From Zopfochytrium polystomum (Eukaryota; Chytridiomycota; Chytridiomycetes; Chytridiales; Chytridiaceae), in contig JAIVFJ010000361.1 in assembly GCA_025765615.1 (NCBI GenBank), positions 1-57,355 of the forward strand: a DNA stretch of 57,355 bases, written 5' to 3'. The notes beneath the pieces were generated by a model. It worked only from the letters and a program-made list of their open reading frames with translations. It did no database searches and was not told where the DNA came from. Shown in pieces: positions 12,105-22,921 of this stretch. Made by a program: the position numbers and the translations under genes. Each line of letters begins with the position of its first letter. Positions within the stretch are counted from its first letter, which is position 1.

Positions 12105-14067
12105 CTATCCGAATGCGACGGGCATCTCGACGCCCGACGGCAGCCGCTCCTTCTTCATGAACAGCGACGCCACCGCCGACAGCGCCCCGAACGGAATCGC
12201 AATCTGAAACACCAGCTGCAGCGTCTTGACGTACCCATGAATCACTGGTCCCCACTCGTCCTCGGGGAGCGCCTGCCGAATCAGCGACGGCGACAACAAC
12301 AACGTCTGCTCCGTCACGCCGGGGACCAAAAAGTGTAGCGTCGTGTTGCTATCAACAATGCTCTGATGCACGTTTCCGGGCAGCTTCTGGTTGAACGCGA
12401 CCGAGAACGAAGCAAGCCCGAGCACGGCGCCGATCGTCTGGAAAAAGTTGATCAGCGCGGTCATGGTCGACAGCAGCTCTTCGGCGACGGAGAACTGGCC
12501 GACGAGGACGATCATCTGGAGCGCGGTGCCGGCGCCGATACCGCCGAGGATCAGGAAGATGATTTGTTTCCACTGCTCGCTGGATTCGTCGAGGAGGCTG
12601 ACGAGGACGCAGGAGACGGCGATGACGACCGCGCCGAAGGGGATGAAGGGCCACGCATGGCCGGTGCTGCTGGAGACGAGGCCGATGCCGATGCCAAAGA
12701 CGATGAGGCCGGCGATCAAAGGGAGTGTGCGGACGCCGGCGCTGGTGGCAGAGTCTGCGAGAGAAAGAAAATTGGAATAGATTTCTTAGAATTTTGGATC
12801 GGCCAGCTGAGGGAAGAACCTCTGATACTCACCGCCCTTGACAATCTGGTACCACTGCGGAACGTAAAACACCAATCCGTAGAATGCAGCACCAAAGAAG
12901 AATGCCGCCGCAAACGTCGCCGCAACCCTTGAGTCCTTGAACAAATGCATCGGAACGATCGGGCGCTCGGCGACTTTCATCTCCACCCAGACAAACGCAA
13001 TCGCAAAGACAGCGCCAATGGGGAACAGCGACTTCACGACCGCCGAGTCCCACGCGTACTGCGTGCCTCCTCCTTCGAGAGGGATGAGGATGCATATGAT
13101 GGCGGTCACGAGGAGGAAAGTGCCGAGGAGGTCGAGGCGCTTGAATTCTGCCCACATGTTTTCGGCGCGTTTGACTTTAACGTTCAGGAAGAGCGTGACG
13201 ACGATGATGGCGATGGCGCCGAGGGGAAGGTTGATGTAAAAGACCCAGCGCCACGAGACGTGGTCGACGAATACACCGCCGAGAAGTGGACCTGTGTGTG
13301 GAGTGGAGTCGTGACCATGTTGGGAAATTAAGCCACGAGAGCAGAACCTGGAGAAAAAGAATCACCTGCAACAGCGGCAAGACCAAAGCCAGCACCAATG
13401 ACGCCGGTCCACTTGGCACGGTCACGAAGAGGAACGAGGTCGGAGATGATGATGATGACGAGCGAGAAAATGCCGCCACCTCCCAGACCAGCGATGGCGC
13501 GAGCAACAATCAGGAACTGAGTAGCGTGAGTGTTCCTCCTTCTAATTGCTGGAAAAACAATGACCCCTCACCGGCATGCTATTCGCTGCACCGCAGAGTG
13601 CGCTTCCAATTTCAAAGACGACAATGGCGAAGAGGTAGGTTGGCTTTCGTCCAAAGATATCCGCCAGCTGTCCGTACGACGGAATGAAGGCAGTTGATGT
13701 GAGAAGATAGGCGGTGGCGACCCAGGCGACCTGGTCTTGCGCAGCGAACTCGGTGGCGATGGCTTGAAAAGCGACGGAAACGATGGTCTGATGGGAGCAT
13801 ATGGTGGTTTGGGTTGGGTGCGTGCGACAGATGGGGGAATCGACGAACAAACACGGCTCGTTGACAGCGCACCTGATCCAGCGCGGCAAGAAAAACTGCA
13901 ACGTTGAGACCGACGAAGATCAGGTAGAATTGAAGGTTCGACATGCCCGGCACGATGGTGTTGTGGACGACGTCGACGTCCACGGCGTGCGCCTCGCCCT
14001 TTGCGGCGATGGTTTCCGGAACTGCCGCAAAGTCGGGCGACCCGGCGATGGTTGCTTCGTCCGCCAT
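12105..14067 (-). CDS. MFS transporter A, DHA2 (14-TMS) drug:H+ antiporter family
   Basis: Five exons: 14067-13873, 13787-13572, 13516-13366, 13291-12833 and 12754-12105, phases 0, 0, 1, 1, total 556 aa, the usual size for the family. A soluble N-terminal tail of about 38 residues precedes the first membrane segment (NLQFYLIFVGLNVAVFLAAL). Motif A is GQLADIFGRKPTY, motif B is LIVARAIAGLGGGG, and the antiporter motif C is GFGLAAVAGPLLGG. PLRDRAKWTGVIGAG is typical of DHA2 proteins. It probably sits in the plasma or vacuolar membrane and exports small molecules by proton antiport; the substrate cannot be read from sequence. It is a tandem paralogue of the gene at 14998-17032, with identical exon boundaries. 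The short C-terminus ends in EMPVAFG. Two or more inverted repeats with CGGAC half-sites lie 175-345 bp upstream. Confidence 0.92.
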
Positions 14068-14241
14068 TTCGGGTTGGTTGGCTGCTGCTACTGCGCTTGC
14101 TGAGTGTGTATTTGTTGAAATGCGGAAGGTTGCGTTCGACGAAGAAAAAGGAACAAATATATATATGTGCAAAGAGACAGAGGTCGGTCAAGCACCGCCG
14201 CCCGAACAATAACAATGGGAACTGAAAAAAAAAAAAAGGTT

Positions 14242-14275
14242 GCGGACGGAAGTGATTTGTGTCTGTCCCGTCCGC
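14242..14275. promoter_or_regulatory. GCGGACGG / CCGTCCGC inverted repeat
   Basis: Arms 14242-14249 and 14268-14275, about 175 bp upstream of transporter A. Same CGGAC core as the elements at 11454, 14387 and 17331. Candidate zinc-cluster factor site. Confidence 0.4.
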
Positions 14276-14386
14276 TTTTCTTGTGGTTCAGAGTCTTGGT
14301 TTGGTTCTGTAAGCAGTTTCTTGTACGTCTCAAGTCCGAGCTCCTTCCTCTCTTGGGTCTCACCTGTATCAATATCGTCCACCCGT

Positions 14387-14410
14387 CGGACGGAAGTTTA
14401 TTTCCGTCCG
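14387..14410. promoter_or_regulatory. CGGACGGAA-N6-TTCCGTCCG hairpin/operator
   Basis: Perfect 9-bp arms (14387-14395, 14402-14410) around a 6-nt spacer, about 320 bp upstream of transporter A. It is the tightest of the four related repeats. It could fold in RNA or act as a dimeric DNA site. Confidence 0.4.
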
Positions 14411-14997
14411 CCGGCCTTTTTTTTTCTTCTTTTTTTTTTTCTGTTTGTTTTTGTTCTACTCGTCTTTGTCGCCGTCCAATCTTTCTGTTCGTCACAACTT
14501 CTTTCCTCTGCACCGACGGTGACTTGCGAATCAAACCCAAAAGATGGTTCGCGAGCTGCTTCTGCGTTCTGCTTGGCAGAGCCACCTGGTACCTGTGCGG
14601 TTCTTCCTTCGGCGACGGACTTTAGTAGCTAAGAGTGCTTTGGAGAGAAACTAGTTTGCTATTGATTTGCAGACTACGAGGTGGGTGGGGACGATGGTGG
14701 CTTCATGCGAGCGACGCTTTGACAGACCGAATATAACACAAACATCAACAGAAAAGAGGCACAAATAGGTGTTCCGTTGGAAAGCGTCTATGTCATAACG
14801 GTCTGTCAGGCGGCTCTAGAAAGTCACACACACACGTAACAATACAAGTACAATGTCGTCGGCGGAGACGGAAAAGGCAGCAAAAAAGGTAACGTCAACA
14901 GACCCAGATGAATCAAACAAAAAAAAAAACTAAACCTAAACTCCCAAAAAAAAAAAAAAACGCCCCCCTCTCAACTCTCCAAACTGGCCCGCCCACA
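14411..14997. other. Intergenic between transporters A and B
   Basis: T-rich and A-rich tracts (about 14417-14440 and 14945-14960). No ORF with family character. Confidence 0.4.
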
Positions 14998-17032
14998 TCA
15001 GAACGCCACGGGCCTGTCCACGCCCGATGGCAACCGCTCCTTCTTCATAAACAGCGAGCTCAGCGCCGACACTGCCGCAAAAGGAATCAAAATACGGAAA
15101 ACCAACTGCAGCGTCTCGACAAACCCGTGCACAACGGGCGGCCACTCGGACTCGGGCAGCGCGACGCGGATCAGCGACGGCGCCTTGAGCAGCAGCTCGA
15201 GGTCGACGCCGGGGATCAAAAAGTGCAGCGTCGCGTTCGCGTCGGCGATGCTCTGCGCGACGTTGCCGGGCAGCTTCTGGTTGAACGCGACCGAGACCCC
15301 CGCGAGACCGAGCACGGCGCCGATAGTTTGGAAAAAGTTGATCAGCGAGGTCATGGTTGAGAGAAGCTCCTCAGAGACGGTGAATTGGCCGACGAGGACG
15401 ACCATTTGGAGGGTTGTGCCCGCGCCGATGCCGCCGATCAGGATGTAGATCACTTGTTCCCAGCCCGCGCTGCTCTCGTTGAGGAGGCCGATCAGCACAG
15501 CCGCGAGACCGACGATCACGCCGCCGGCCGGGATGAAGGGCCACGCGAGACCGGTGGCGCTGGAGACGATGCCGGTTCCGACGGAGCAGAGGACGAGGCC
15601 GGCGATGAGGGGCAGGGTGCGGATACCCGCGGACGTCGCCGAGTCTGAAGAGAGTTTTGAAAGAGCACGAGGTAAGCGTCCGATTCAAAGGAACAAGCGA
15701 GGCCATAGCGATCACTCACCGCCCTTGACGACCTGGAACCACTGCGGGACGTAGAAAATCAAGCCAAAGAAAGCGGCGCCGAAAAAGCCGGCCGTCATAA
15801 AAGTGGCCACGACTTTGTAGTCCTTGAAGAGGTAAGGCGGTACGATAGGCCTGGCTGCGATCTTCATCTCGACAAACACAAACAGGGCCACAAAGACGCC
15901 GCCGACGATGAACAAGGAAATCACGGTGGGCGAGTTCCACGCGTACTGTGTGCCGCCGCCCTGGAGCGGGACGAGGAGGCAGATGACGGCGACGACGAGG
16001 ACAAAGGTGCCGATCCAGTCGATTTTGGCGAGGTCCTGCAGCATGTTTTCGGATTTCACGGTCTTGATGTTGAGGAAGAGGATGACGACGACGATTGCGA
16101 TCGCGCCGAGAGGGAGATTGATGTAGAAAACCCAGCGCCAGGACACGTGGTCGACAAAGGCGCCGCCGAGGAGAGGGCCTGATTCGATGCGGAAAGAATG
16201 GGATTAGCGAGTTCGAGGGCGGCCTATCGTTTGGATTTCCGTCTGCTCAAACTCACCAGCAACAGAGGCCAGACCGAAACCAGCACCAATGACACCAGTC
16301 CACTTAGCACGGTCGCGCAGCGGTACCAGATCGGCGATGATGATGATGACGAGGGAGAAGATACCTCCTCCACCGAGACCAGCTACTGCACGGGCGACGA
16401 TCAGGAACTGCAAGAGGAAACCAGAAACGCCGGTGAGCGTTTTGGCATGTCGCGTGGATGGGCGGAAAAAACCTACGGGCATGCTGGTGGCCGCACCGCA
16501 CAGGGCGCTTCCGATCTCGAAAATCACAATGGCGAACAGGTACACGGATTTGCGGCCAAAGATGTCGGCGAGCTGGCCGTACGACGGGATGAAGGCGGTG
16601 GAGGTGAGGAGGTAGGCGGTGGCGACCCATGCGACTTGATCCTGCGCGGTGAATTCGGTGGCGATGGCTTGGAGCGCGACGGAGACGATGGTCTGGAATA
16701 GAGTGAGTCAAAGGGAAAAATGGGAATAGTGGATGGGGTGCTGGACGTACTTGATCCAGCGCGGCGAGGAACACGGCGACGTTAAGGCCGACAAAGATGA
16801 GGTAAAACTGGAGGTTGGACATTCCGGGGACGATCGTGGTGGACTGCGGCTCGGCGGGCTCGACGGGGTCGATGGCGACGCCCTCGACGCCCTGGACGCC
16901 TTCCTTCTTCTGCTCGCCAACCTCGGAGGTCGGCTCAGCGGCAGCATCGATGTCGAGGGCTGTTGCCGAGTCCGGCAGCGGGCTTTTTGTGGCGACCGCC
17001 TCTGGCGAGTCGGCCTTCTCCTCGGCTGTCAT
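14998..17032 (-). CDS. MFS transporter B, DHA2 drug:H+ antiporter family
   Basis: Exons 17032-16751, 16692-16477, 16407-16257, 16178-15720 and 15644-14998 have the same lengths and phases as transporter A except for a longer exon 1 (94 against 65 codons) and a stop one codon earlier. The product is 584 aa. The extended cytosolic N-terminus is Ala/Glu/Pro-rich. Motifs: GQLADIFGRKSVYL, LIVARAVAGLGGGG, GFGLASVAGPLLGG. The transmembrane core is very close to that of A; the most variable parts are the N-terminal tail and the late loop (KAPSLIRVALPESEWPP), where substrate or regulatory differences might lie. The promoter region contains a (CA)n(CT)n microsatellite and a GTCCG inverted repeat. The pair arose by tandem duplication, and the fragment at 10998 is a third, partial product. 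Confidence 0.92.
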
Positions 17033-17176
17033 CTTACGGAAGTTGTGGAGAGAAAGAAGTGAGTCTTGGTGGTGTGAGATACGGGCTACGAAGGTATGTG
17101 CTGACGATGGACGATCGGTGATGATGATGATGATGATGATGCAAGAAGGAAGAGAATCCGCGCAAGTTCCCTTTCC

Positions 17177-17178
<2 letters not shown>

Positions 17179-17220
<42 letters not shown>

Positions 17221-17277
17221 CTCTCTCTCTCTCTCTCTCTCTCTCCCTCTCTCTCTCTCTCCCTCTCTCTCTCTCTC
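17179..17277. repeat. Compound microsatellite (CA)n(CT)n
   Basis: About 40 bp of CA dinucleotides followed by about 58 bp of CT with two CC interruptions, 150-245 bp upstream of transporter B. Length is likely to vary between strains. Confidence 0.95.
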
Positions 17278-17330
17278 ATTTTGCCTCCCAAGCAGCATGC
17301 AAAAAAATGAACTGCCCCGATCGAGATGCC

Positions 17331-17388
17331 TGTCCGTCCGTCCCGGCGGCAGTCGGATCCACTTTTGGCTTGCCGCGACTGACGGACA
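17331..17388. promoter_or_regulatory. TGTCCGTC / GACGGACA inverted repeat
   Basis: 8-bp arms at 17331-17338 and 17381-17388, about 300 bp upstream of transporter B. Same GTCCG half-sites as in the upstream regions of transporter A and the truncated copy. Confidence 0.35.
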
Positions 17389-17615
17389 TCACCTCCACTC
17401 CCGCCAGTCACAGCCCGACAAACAAAAACTGAAAAGAAGAATGGGGAACCGACAGAGCCTGCGCTGCATTGGTCGGTAAAACTCTTGCATTTGCGGGTGG
17501 CACCTCCACCCAAAACTGCAGGAGACAAACACCACCCACCGTTCAAATGAATTCCACCCACCGCCTCCCCCCTCCTCGGCCAGCCTCGTCGAGGGCAGGA
17601 ATCAGATTGGCTTTA

Positions 17616-19136
17616 TCAAAGGTCAACGGACTTGAACTCATTGTTCCCAAGCTCGATGATGAGGCTGTCGTTCTTGAGCTTGCGAATGGTCCTCGTCAGC
17701 GCAGCATACGTGACGTGAGCGAACGCCGGCTGCTCTCGCACGAGAAGGCTGATGTAGTCCAACGGCAGTCCTTCTGGAACCAGACGTAATACATTAGGGC
17801 TAAGCGAAGCGAAAAAAAATAGTCGTTTTGTTTGAAGCACCTTTGGACCTCAGGTTGAAAAACTGTTGCATTTTAATAGGGCCGTCTCGCACCGCTTGGA
17901 GAACAGCGGCGCCAAGGTTCCGCTCGTGGCTGATCCCTTCGTAAATGTCTTCGTCTTCGTTTTTCTGATAGAAGAAGCCCTCTTCGACCAATCCAGCGGA
18001 CGCCTGTTGGAACAGCGAGCCGACCTTCTTTTTGCTGATCGAGCCGATAGAGCTTCTTGTTGGATTCTGCGCAATGTCCGTTAGTCAACGTCGGTGACGA
18101 CTAAAGAATGATTGAGTTGGCCGACTCACAGAAGAAATCACTTTGGCAACGTGTTCCAACAGTGGGTCTCCTAAAACGTCCTTGAAGTAGAATACGCCGA
18201 GGTCCCTCGACCGGATGAACAGCTCTACAAGCGGCTTGAAATCGGGTGCTGACAGATTCGGGTTCGCAAGCGCTTTGTCAACCTCCGCTGTGAACTGGAA
18301 ACAAACTTTCATGAGCGACTGGCAAAAAGCGGGGGGGAAAGAGGTGAGTACCTTCTTCTGTAGTTCATCCAGAGTTGGATCCGGCTCGTCCTCGTCCTCT
18401 GCAGCTTTGACCACCTCCGCCACGATCTCCATGTAGTTTTCCGGGACGAGCATCGTCTTGCTGTAAACGTTTTTGTGAAGATGGATCACGTCCAGCCACC
18501 ACAGGATTTCGGCGTTCGGATCGCTGGGTGTTGCTGGCAGTAGAGTTGTGATTAGTTGTTCTTCCAACGGTCCGCTATTTTTATTGCGAACCTATTGTGT
18601 TGACGGTAATTTGCGTTTGGCCTCTGAATTCTGATACTCGTCTGTTGACGAGGAGCAAAGAGCCCAGGGGCACGGTTTTTCGGATCGTCCGCTGGTGTAC
18701 GTCGGCTGGGAACCAATACACGCATGATGCAACGCCGGTTCCGTCGTCCACTGCGGAATAGCGGGAACGATCGCGGGTTTAGATCGAGGTAGAGTCGTGG
18801 CGCGATTGCATACCTGAATAAATAATATTGTTCTCCCGCTCGTCCTTGCCGATGACGATACCGCAGATCTCTACCTTGCGGATAGGTCTGTTTCGGAAGA
18901 GGTAAATGTCTGCGCAAGCGAAATCGCGTGTGTTAGCGGAGACCTCCATGACCATGCGCAAATGGCTTTGCCCGACATCGATCGTGTAAAGTACAGCAAA
19001 TACCTGGCACTTCCGGATGATGCGTGAGCGCGTAAACGTCAGCGACCGTCAGTTTGACCGCGACATTGTACGTAAAGTCGAGGCCGAGCAGGACAACGGG
19101 CGGTGGGCCGTCCAGCGCCACAAGCTTCTGTTTCAT
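17616..19136 (-). CDS. STN1: STN1-like CST telomere-capping subunit
   Basis: Seven exons (19136-19004, 18909-18814, 18750-18592, 18533-18352, 18294-18130, 18066-17841, 17773-17616) keep frame across all junctions and give 372 aa, close to human STN1 (368). The N-terminus (VVLLGLDFTYNVAVKLTVAD) aligns with the WGLDP..AKLYI start of STN1. The OB-fold core follows: YLFRNRPIRKVEICGIVIG, then VDDGTGVASCVYW. The C-terminal half has two winged-helix-like segments (SLFQQASAGLVEEGFF; PLDYISLLVREQPAF). STN1 binds single-stranded telomeric DNA with TEN1 and CTC1/CDC13 and recruits polymerase alpha. Intron 4 is 57 nt. The start was chosen from family alignment. It is transcribed divergently from the RTT106-like gene 53 bp away. 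Confidence 0.85.
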
Positions 19137-19189
19137 CGGGTCCAAGCGAACGATCGCAGAAACCGTGTCTGACACTTTCGGACCCGTCC
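19137..19189. promoter_or_regulatory. 53-bp space between divergent STN1 and RTT106 start codons
   Basis: The two ATGs (19136 minus, 19190 plus) are separated by 53 bp with no TATA-like motif. Both promoters must overlap the 5' part of the opposite gene, implying a shared bidirectional promoter. Confidence 0.7.
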
Positions 19190-20780
19190 ATGTCCCGCTG
19201 GGCCACGGCCGTCTCCGACGACCCCTCGCTGCTGTCCGACCTCCGCAAGGCGATCGCGACCACGCCGGGCCTGGACGCCTTGCTCGACCGGCTCGTCGCA
19301 CACGTCGAAAGCAGAAGCAGATCGCACCTGCCGCAGGTTGCGGGGATCTCCACCTCCGCGGCGTCAGATCGAAAAGCTAGCTGGCCGCCTACCGGAGGTC
19401 TGCGATCGATCATCCACGACATCACGTTTGTGAATCCGCGAAAGCGGCTCGACCTTGCGGTCCACTCGCGCGCTCTCGTGCTAAAGCCGTGCGAAGGCCT
19501 GGCGACATCGGGTGAGGTCAACTGAACCTACAGTTTCGCTTGTTTACTGAATCTGTCCGTCTGTCTAGGTGAAAGCATTGCCGAACCGATCGAAGTGATC
19601 GGCATCGATACCATCACACGAATCGCCTGCGTTCCGACTCCTGGAAAGACGGCTGCTCACTACACGATCGCCATATTCCACGTTTCCAACGGTTCTACTT
19701 CAACGTCCGTGTTTGGCTTTGACGAGCACGGCACTAAGGGCCTCCGAGTGTCGACGGTGGCTGCAGGTTCGACGCTACCGAAGGATGCGTCGATTGGGAA
19801 AGACCAATCAGCTTTGGAAAAAGTGCTCGAGCTGCTACGCGCCGCTTTGCCGACGCGACTGTGGACGAGTTCTATCGTATCCATACTGAAGGCTATTGGA
19901 AGCGAACACAAGATTTGGGCGTTGGAGCGGCACATTGGTGCGCATCTTGAACGAACTGAAGGGTAAGCTCCGAATTTTTCTTAATGGTCAATCCTAGGCT
20001 AACATTGTTGCAAGGGCATTTTACATGCTTCCTAACGGCATTCTGTTTGGCTTCAAAAAGCCGACACTGTTTATTTCATGGGACGAGCTCGCTGGTGCCG
20101 AAGTGTCTTCCGTCACCTCCCGGACATTCGATATCATTCTCCATACTACGCGCTCACCAGCACCGAACGAGGCACTCAAGTCCTCCGCAAAGGCAAGCGC
20201 CGCGAGCAAACAGAAGGCAACCGAGCCCTTGTCGTTCGAGTTCCGAATGATCGATGGGGCCCATCTTCAAGGCGTCGTGCGGTATTTGAAGCATTTTGGA
20301 GTAACGGTTGGAGGCGGCGTTTCGTCGGACGGTGTCGCCGTGCGGGCGAAGGGCCGCGAGGTTGTCCAGGCAGCGAGCGGCGTTCTGGATGCAAATGGGG
20401 GCGGGGTGGTCGCGTCTGAAGGCGGAGGAGCGTCGAATTCGAACGATGAGAATGAGGATCAGAATTATCAAGCCAGCGAGTCTGGCGATGAGGTACGTTT
20501 TGTTCAGTAAGTGGCATTCGATTGGTAATTTCCTCGAAACTCCCAGGTGGCAGAAGAGTACGACAGTGATGTGGTGTCGAGCAGCGACAACGAGGAAGAT
20601 TCTGGCGGAAAATATGACACCCGAGCACCAAGCCCACCACCGAAAAAGCGTGCAGGGAAAGTACCGCAACAGAAACAGGTCCGCAAACGATGGAAAGTTT
20701 CACAGGAAAAGACACAGCAACCTGTGAGGTCTAATCCTCGAGTCGAAAGAGAAGGGGAGGATATTGATGAACTGGCGTAA
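19190..20780 (+). CDS. RTT106: RTT106-type histone chaperone
   Basis: Exons 19190-19511, 19569-19962, 20015-20492 and 20547-20780 (phases 1, 2, 0) give 475 aa, against 455 in budding yeast. After a helical N-terminus (DPSLLSDLRKAIATTPGLD) come two PH-like domains of the Rtt106/Pob3-M type. The second has the diagnostic GILFGFKKPTLFISWDELAG and SVTSRTFDIIL. The tail is acidic (NEDQNYQASESGDE, SSSDNEEDSGG) and ends in a basic Pro/Lys/Arg stretch, as is common in chaperones that bind H3-H4. The family deposits H3K56-acetylated H3-H4 behind replication forks and in heterochromatin. The introns are 57, 52 and 54 nt. Pairing with STN1 in one divergent promoter would link two S-phase functions; co-regulation is inference. 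Confidence 0.8.
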
Positions 20781-21050
20781 GCTGTATATTCAATATGGTT
20801 ACACTAGTTACGTATGCGGGCAATAATTCACAGTCTCTGTTAGTCACTGAAAAAGAAAATATGTTGAGAAAACCCTGGCACAACAGAAACTGCTAAGACG
20901 AAAGTAGTAAAAGCAGGCCCAATAATAAAGACAGGTGAGCTGCAAATACACTTTGATAACGCCTTGGAAACTAAAGAATTGGGAATAATAATAGGGGTCC
21001 AGATCCTTGCGGTTTTATGACAGGTATGCTTGTTTTTGCGAATAAAATCC
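20781..21050. other. Intergenic
   Basis: AT-rich downstream region of the RTT106-like gene; no ORF of interest. Confidence 0.4.
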
Positions 21051-22150
21051 CTAGACTTTATCACTGAGACCTTGGTGTAGCCTCACAAAATCCATAGCGT
21101 CTTCAGAATATCTCAACTCCAACCCACTGTCTTTCCACCACTGAAGCACGCGAATGTTGCCCGAGCTGGAAGCCTTGTCCATGGCAACATGAGTGTACTT
21201 GAGTTCGAGGCCGCTGCTCTTCCACCAGTCAAGCACTTTGTATCGTCTGGATTTAACAGTTGTGTCGAGCGCATATCTGGTGTACTTCAGCTCGCCACAG
21301 TTTTCCTTGAGCCACTGAAGCGCCAGAACGTTTCCAGCCTGCGTTGCTCCATCCATGGCTTTATGGGAGCACTTGACTTCAAGGTTATTGGCCTTCCACC
21401 ACCGCAAAATCTTTCACATAGCCTTTTGTGCAGGCATGGTTCAAGGCGTCTGCAGAAAACTTCATCTCCAGTCCACTTGATTTCCACGAAGCAAGAACGG
21501 AATAATGATGTCGTTCGCAGGCGCTGTCAATGGCCCTGCTGGAATATTTCAGGTGAAGCCCGCTGTCCATCCACCACTGAAGAATGGCAACGCAGGCTCC
21601 ATCGATTGCAATACTAGAGTATTGAAGCTCCAGACCGCTTTTGGTCCACCAGTTCAGAACCTCAACAGCTCGCTCCACGTACTCGACTTTGTCGGGCGAG
21701 CCAAACTTTACGTCAGAATATAGACCCAGACCATTCCACCAGTCGAGCACGTCCAGCCGCCCAAGAGCGCTCACACCGTCCATGACGCGAGGCTGATAGC
21801 TCAGCTCCAGCCCGCTCTCCTTCCACCAATCCAGCACCTGAATGTGGCCGCCTTCGCTCGCATTAGCGATCGCCTTGGCAACAGTGTACTTTTCAAACAT
21901 GGTAAAAACAGCTTCGCTGCCGGAAGCGTCCTTCCACCACTGGAGCGCCTCCACGTCTCCAGCGCTGCTGGACTCACAGATCGCACTCGGCCCGTTCTGG
22001 ACAAGGAAGCCGTCGCGGGAGGCCGGATCCGAGATGTGCTGGAAAAGAAAGTGCAACAGCGCGGCCGGGCGGGGTTGCTTGATGAAGAACGCTGCCCTTG
22101 GTTCCACGATAAACTTCGGAGATGCTGCAGACCGCCCACTTCCTTAGATG
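21051..22150 (-). pseudogene. WWK-repeat protein copy A, frameshifted
   Basis: About 360 codons in two frames. Residues before the repeats (PRPAALLHFLFQHISDPASR, DGFLVQNGPSAICESSSAGD) match the N-terminal head of the other copies. The rest is a string of ~26-33-residue units built on VLxWWKxSGLELKYSxxAMDxAS. One extra base near 21405 moves the frame: the 5' frame reads GYVKDFAVVEG where other copies read IxxWWK, and the 3' frame (21407-21051) resumes the repeats. No ATG precedes the head in this copy. The unit resembles ankyrin-type repeats of amoebae and protists (VLEWL..GHLEVLKWL). Function unknown, probably protein binding. Confidence 0.8.
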
Positions 22151-22173
22151 CGGAAAATATTCCAGCACCAAAC

Positions 22174-22640
22174 TCATTCTCCACCTGGCGGAACTGGCGG
22201 AAGTCGAGTCAGTCGCACAATGGACAGGTTGTGCGACGCTACGTCTCCGCTCTTGTCACACACAGGCACCAAAAAACTAGAAATGGATTTGTCGTCCCAA
22301 ATAGTAGTTCTGAAACCACAGCCACGCCGACCCGTCCAGGCGTCGAGGAACTGGCAGCGCGTCGCCGTGTCTGGGGTGTGATCGAAGAGGAAGCGCAATA
22401 GCGGGGCTGGGAAGGGTTTTGCGGCAAAACCACCGGATGATCGCGGTGGCCGGCAGCGCCGGAAGGCGATGGAGCGTTGCGAGCCTGAATCTTTCCCGAG
22501 GATCCGAGATGTGCGGCAGATCTGCTCCGCGATGAGCGGGACGAAGGCTGGCGATCACGGTGATTGGGGCTCGGACTGTGCCATGGCAATGAGCGCGTGA
22601 CAAGAAGTCGCGACTTTGCAGTCTGCAACAACGTTCACAC
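22174..22640 (-). pseudogene. Remnant of a WWK-family N-terminal head
   Basis: In three overlapping frames one finds pieces of the family head (LIAEQICR, FRLATLHRLPALPATAI, LLRFLFDHTPDTATRCQFL). Homology ends near 22325 and no WWK repeats follow, so this is a separate truncated copy just upstream of copy A. Confidence 0.65.
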
Positions 22641-22921
22641 CCACTCCAAGAAGGCACAGGCGATGAGGAGTGCGGCGGCCTGCAGGCCGGAGTGGCGATG
22701 AAGTGTGTTGCATATGGAGGCAAGTCACGAAAGGGCTTGAGGCTGTCGGCGGCGCTCAATACAACTCGACAAGCTCTGTTGCAGTCTCCCGACATAGTTT
22801 GCTTTGTGGCTGAAGGACGGAGGCCTCGCCCGTTTGTGCTTGCTCTCGGTCACCGCAACACGCAACAATAACATTCTCGGATGGAGATACCAGAATAGCC
22901 ACTCTGTGTAGTCTGCAATCA
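22641..22921. other. Intergenic
   Basis: No coding signal beyond short overlapping frames. Confidence 0.3.

Noticed and set aside
12366..12932. 188-codon acidic plus-strand frame
   Set aside because: Antisense to exon 5 and the last intron of transporter A; composition follows from GC-rich third positions.
16304..17215. 303-codon minus-strand frame starting in a CV-repeat
   Set aside because: It begins in the CA microsatellite and reads through introns of transporter B; the proper start is the ATG at 17032 with splicing.
17179..17277. Simple repeat considered as a CRISPR or coding repeat
   Set aside because: Plain CA/CT microsatellite with no spacer structure.
21189..22401. Long plus-strand frames opposite WWK copy A
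   Set aside because: They are antisense shadows of the regular repeat on the minus strand and carry no motif of their own.
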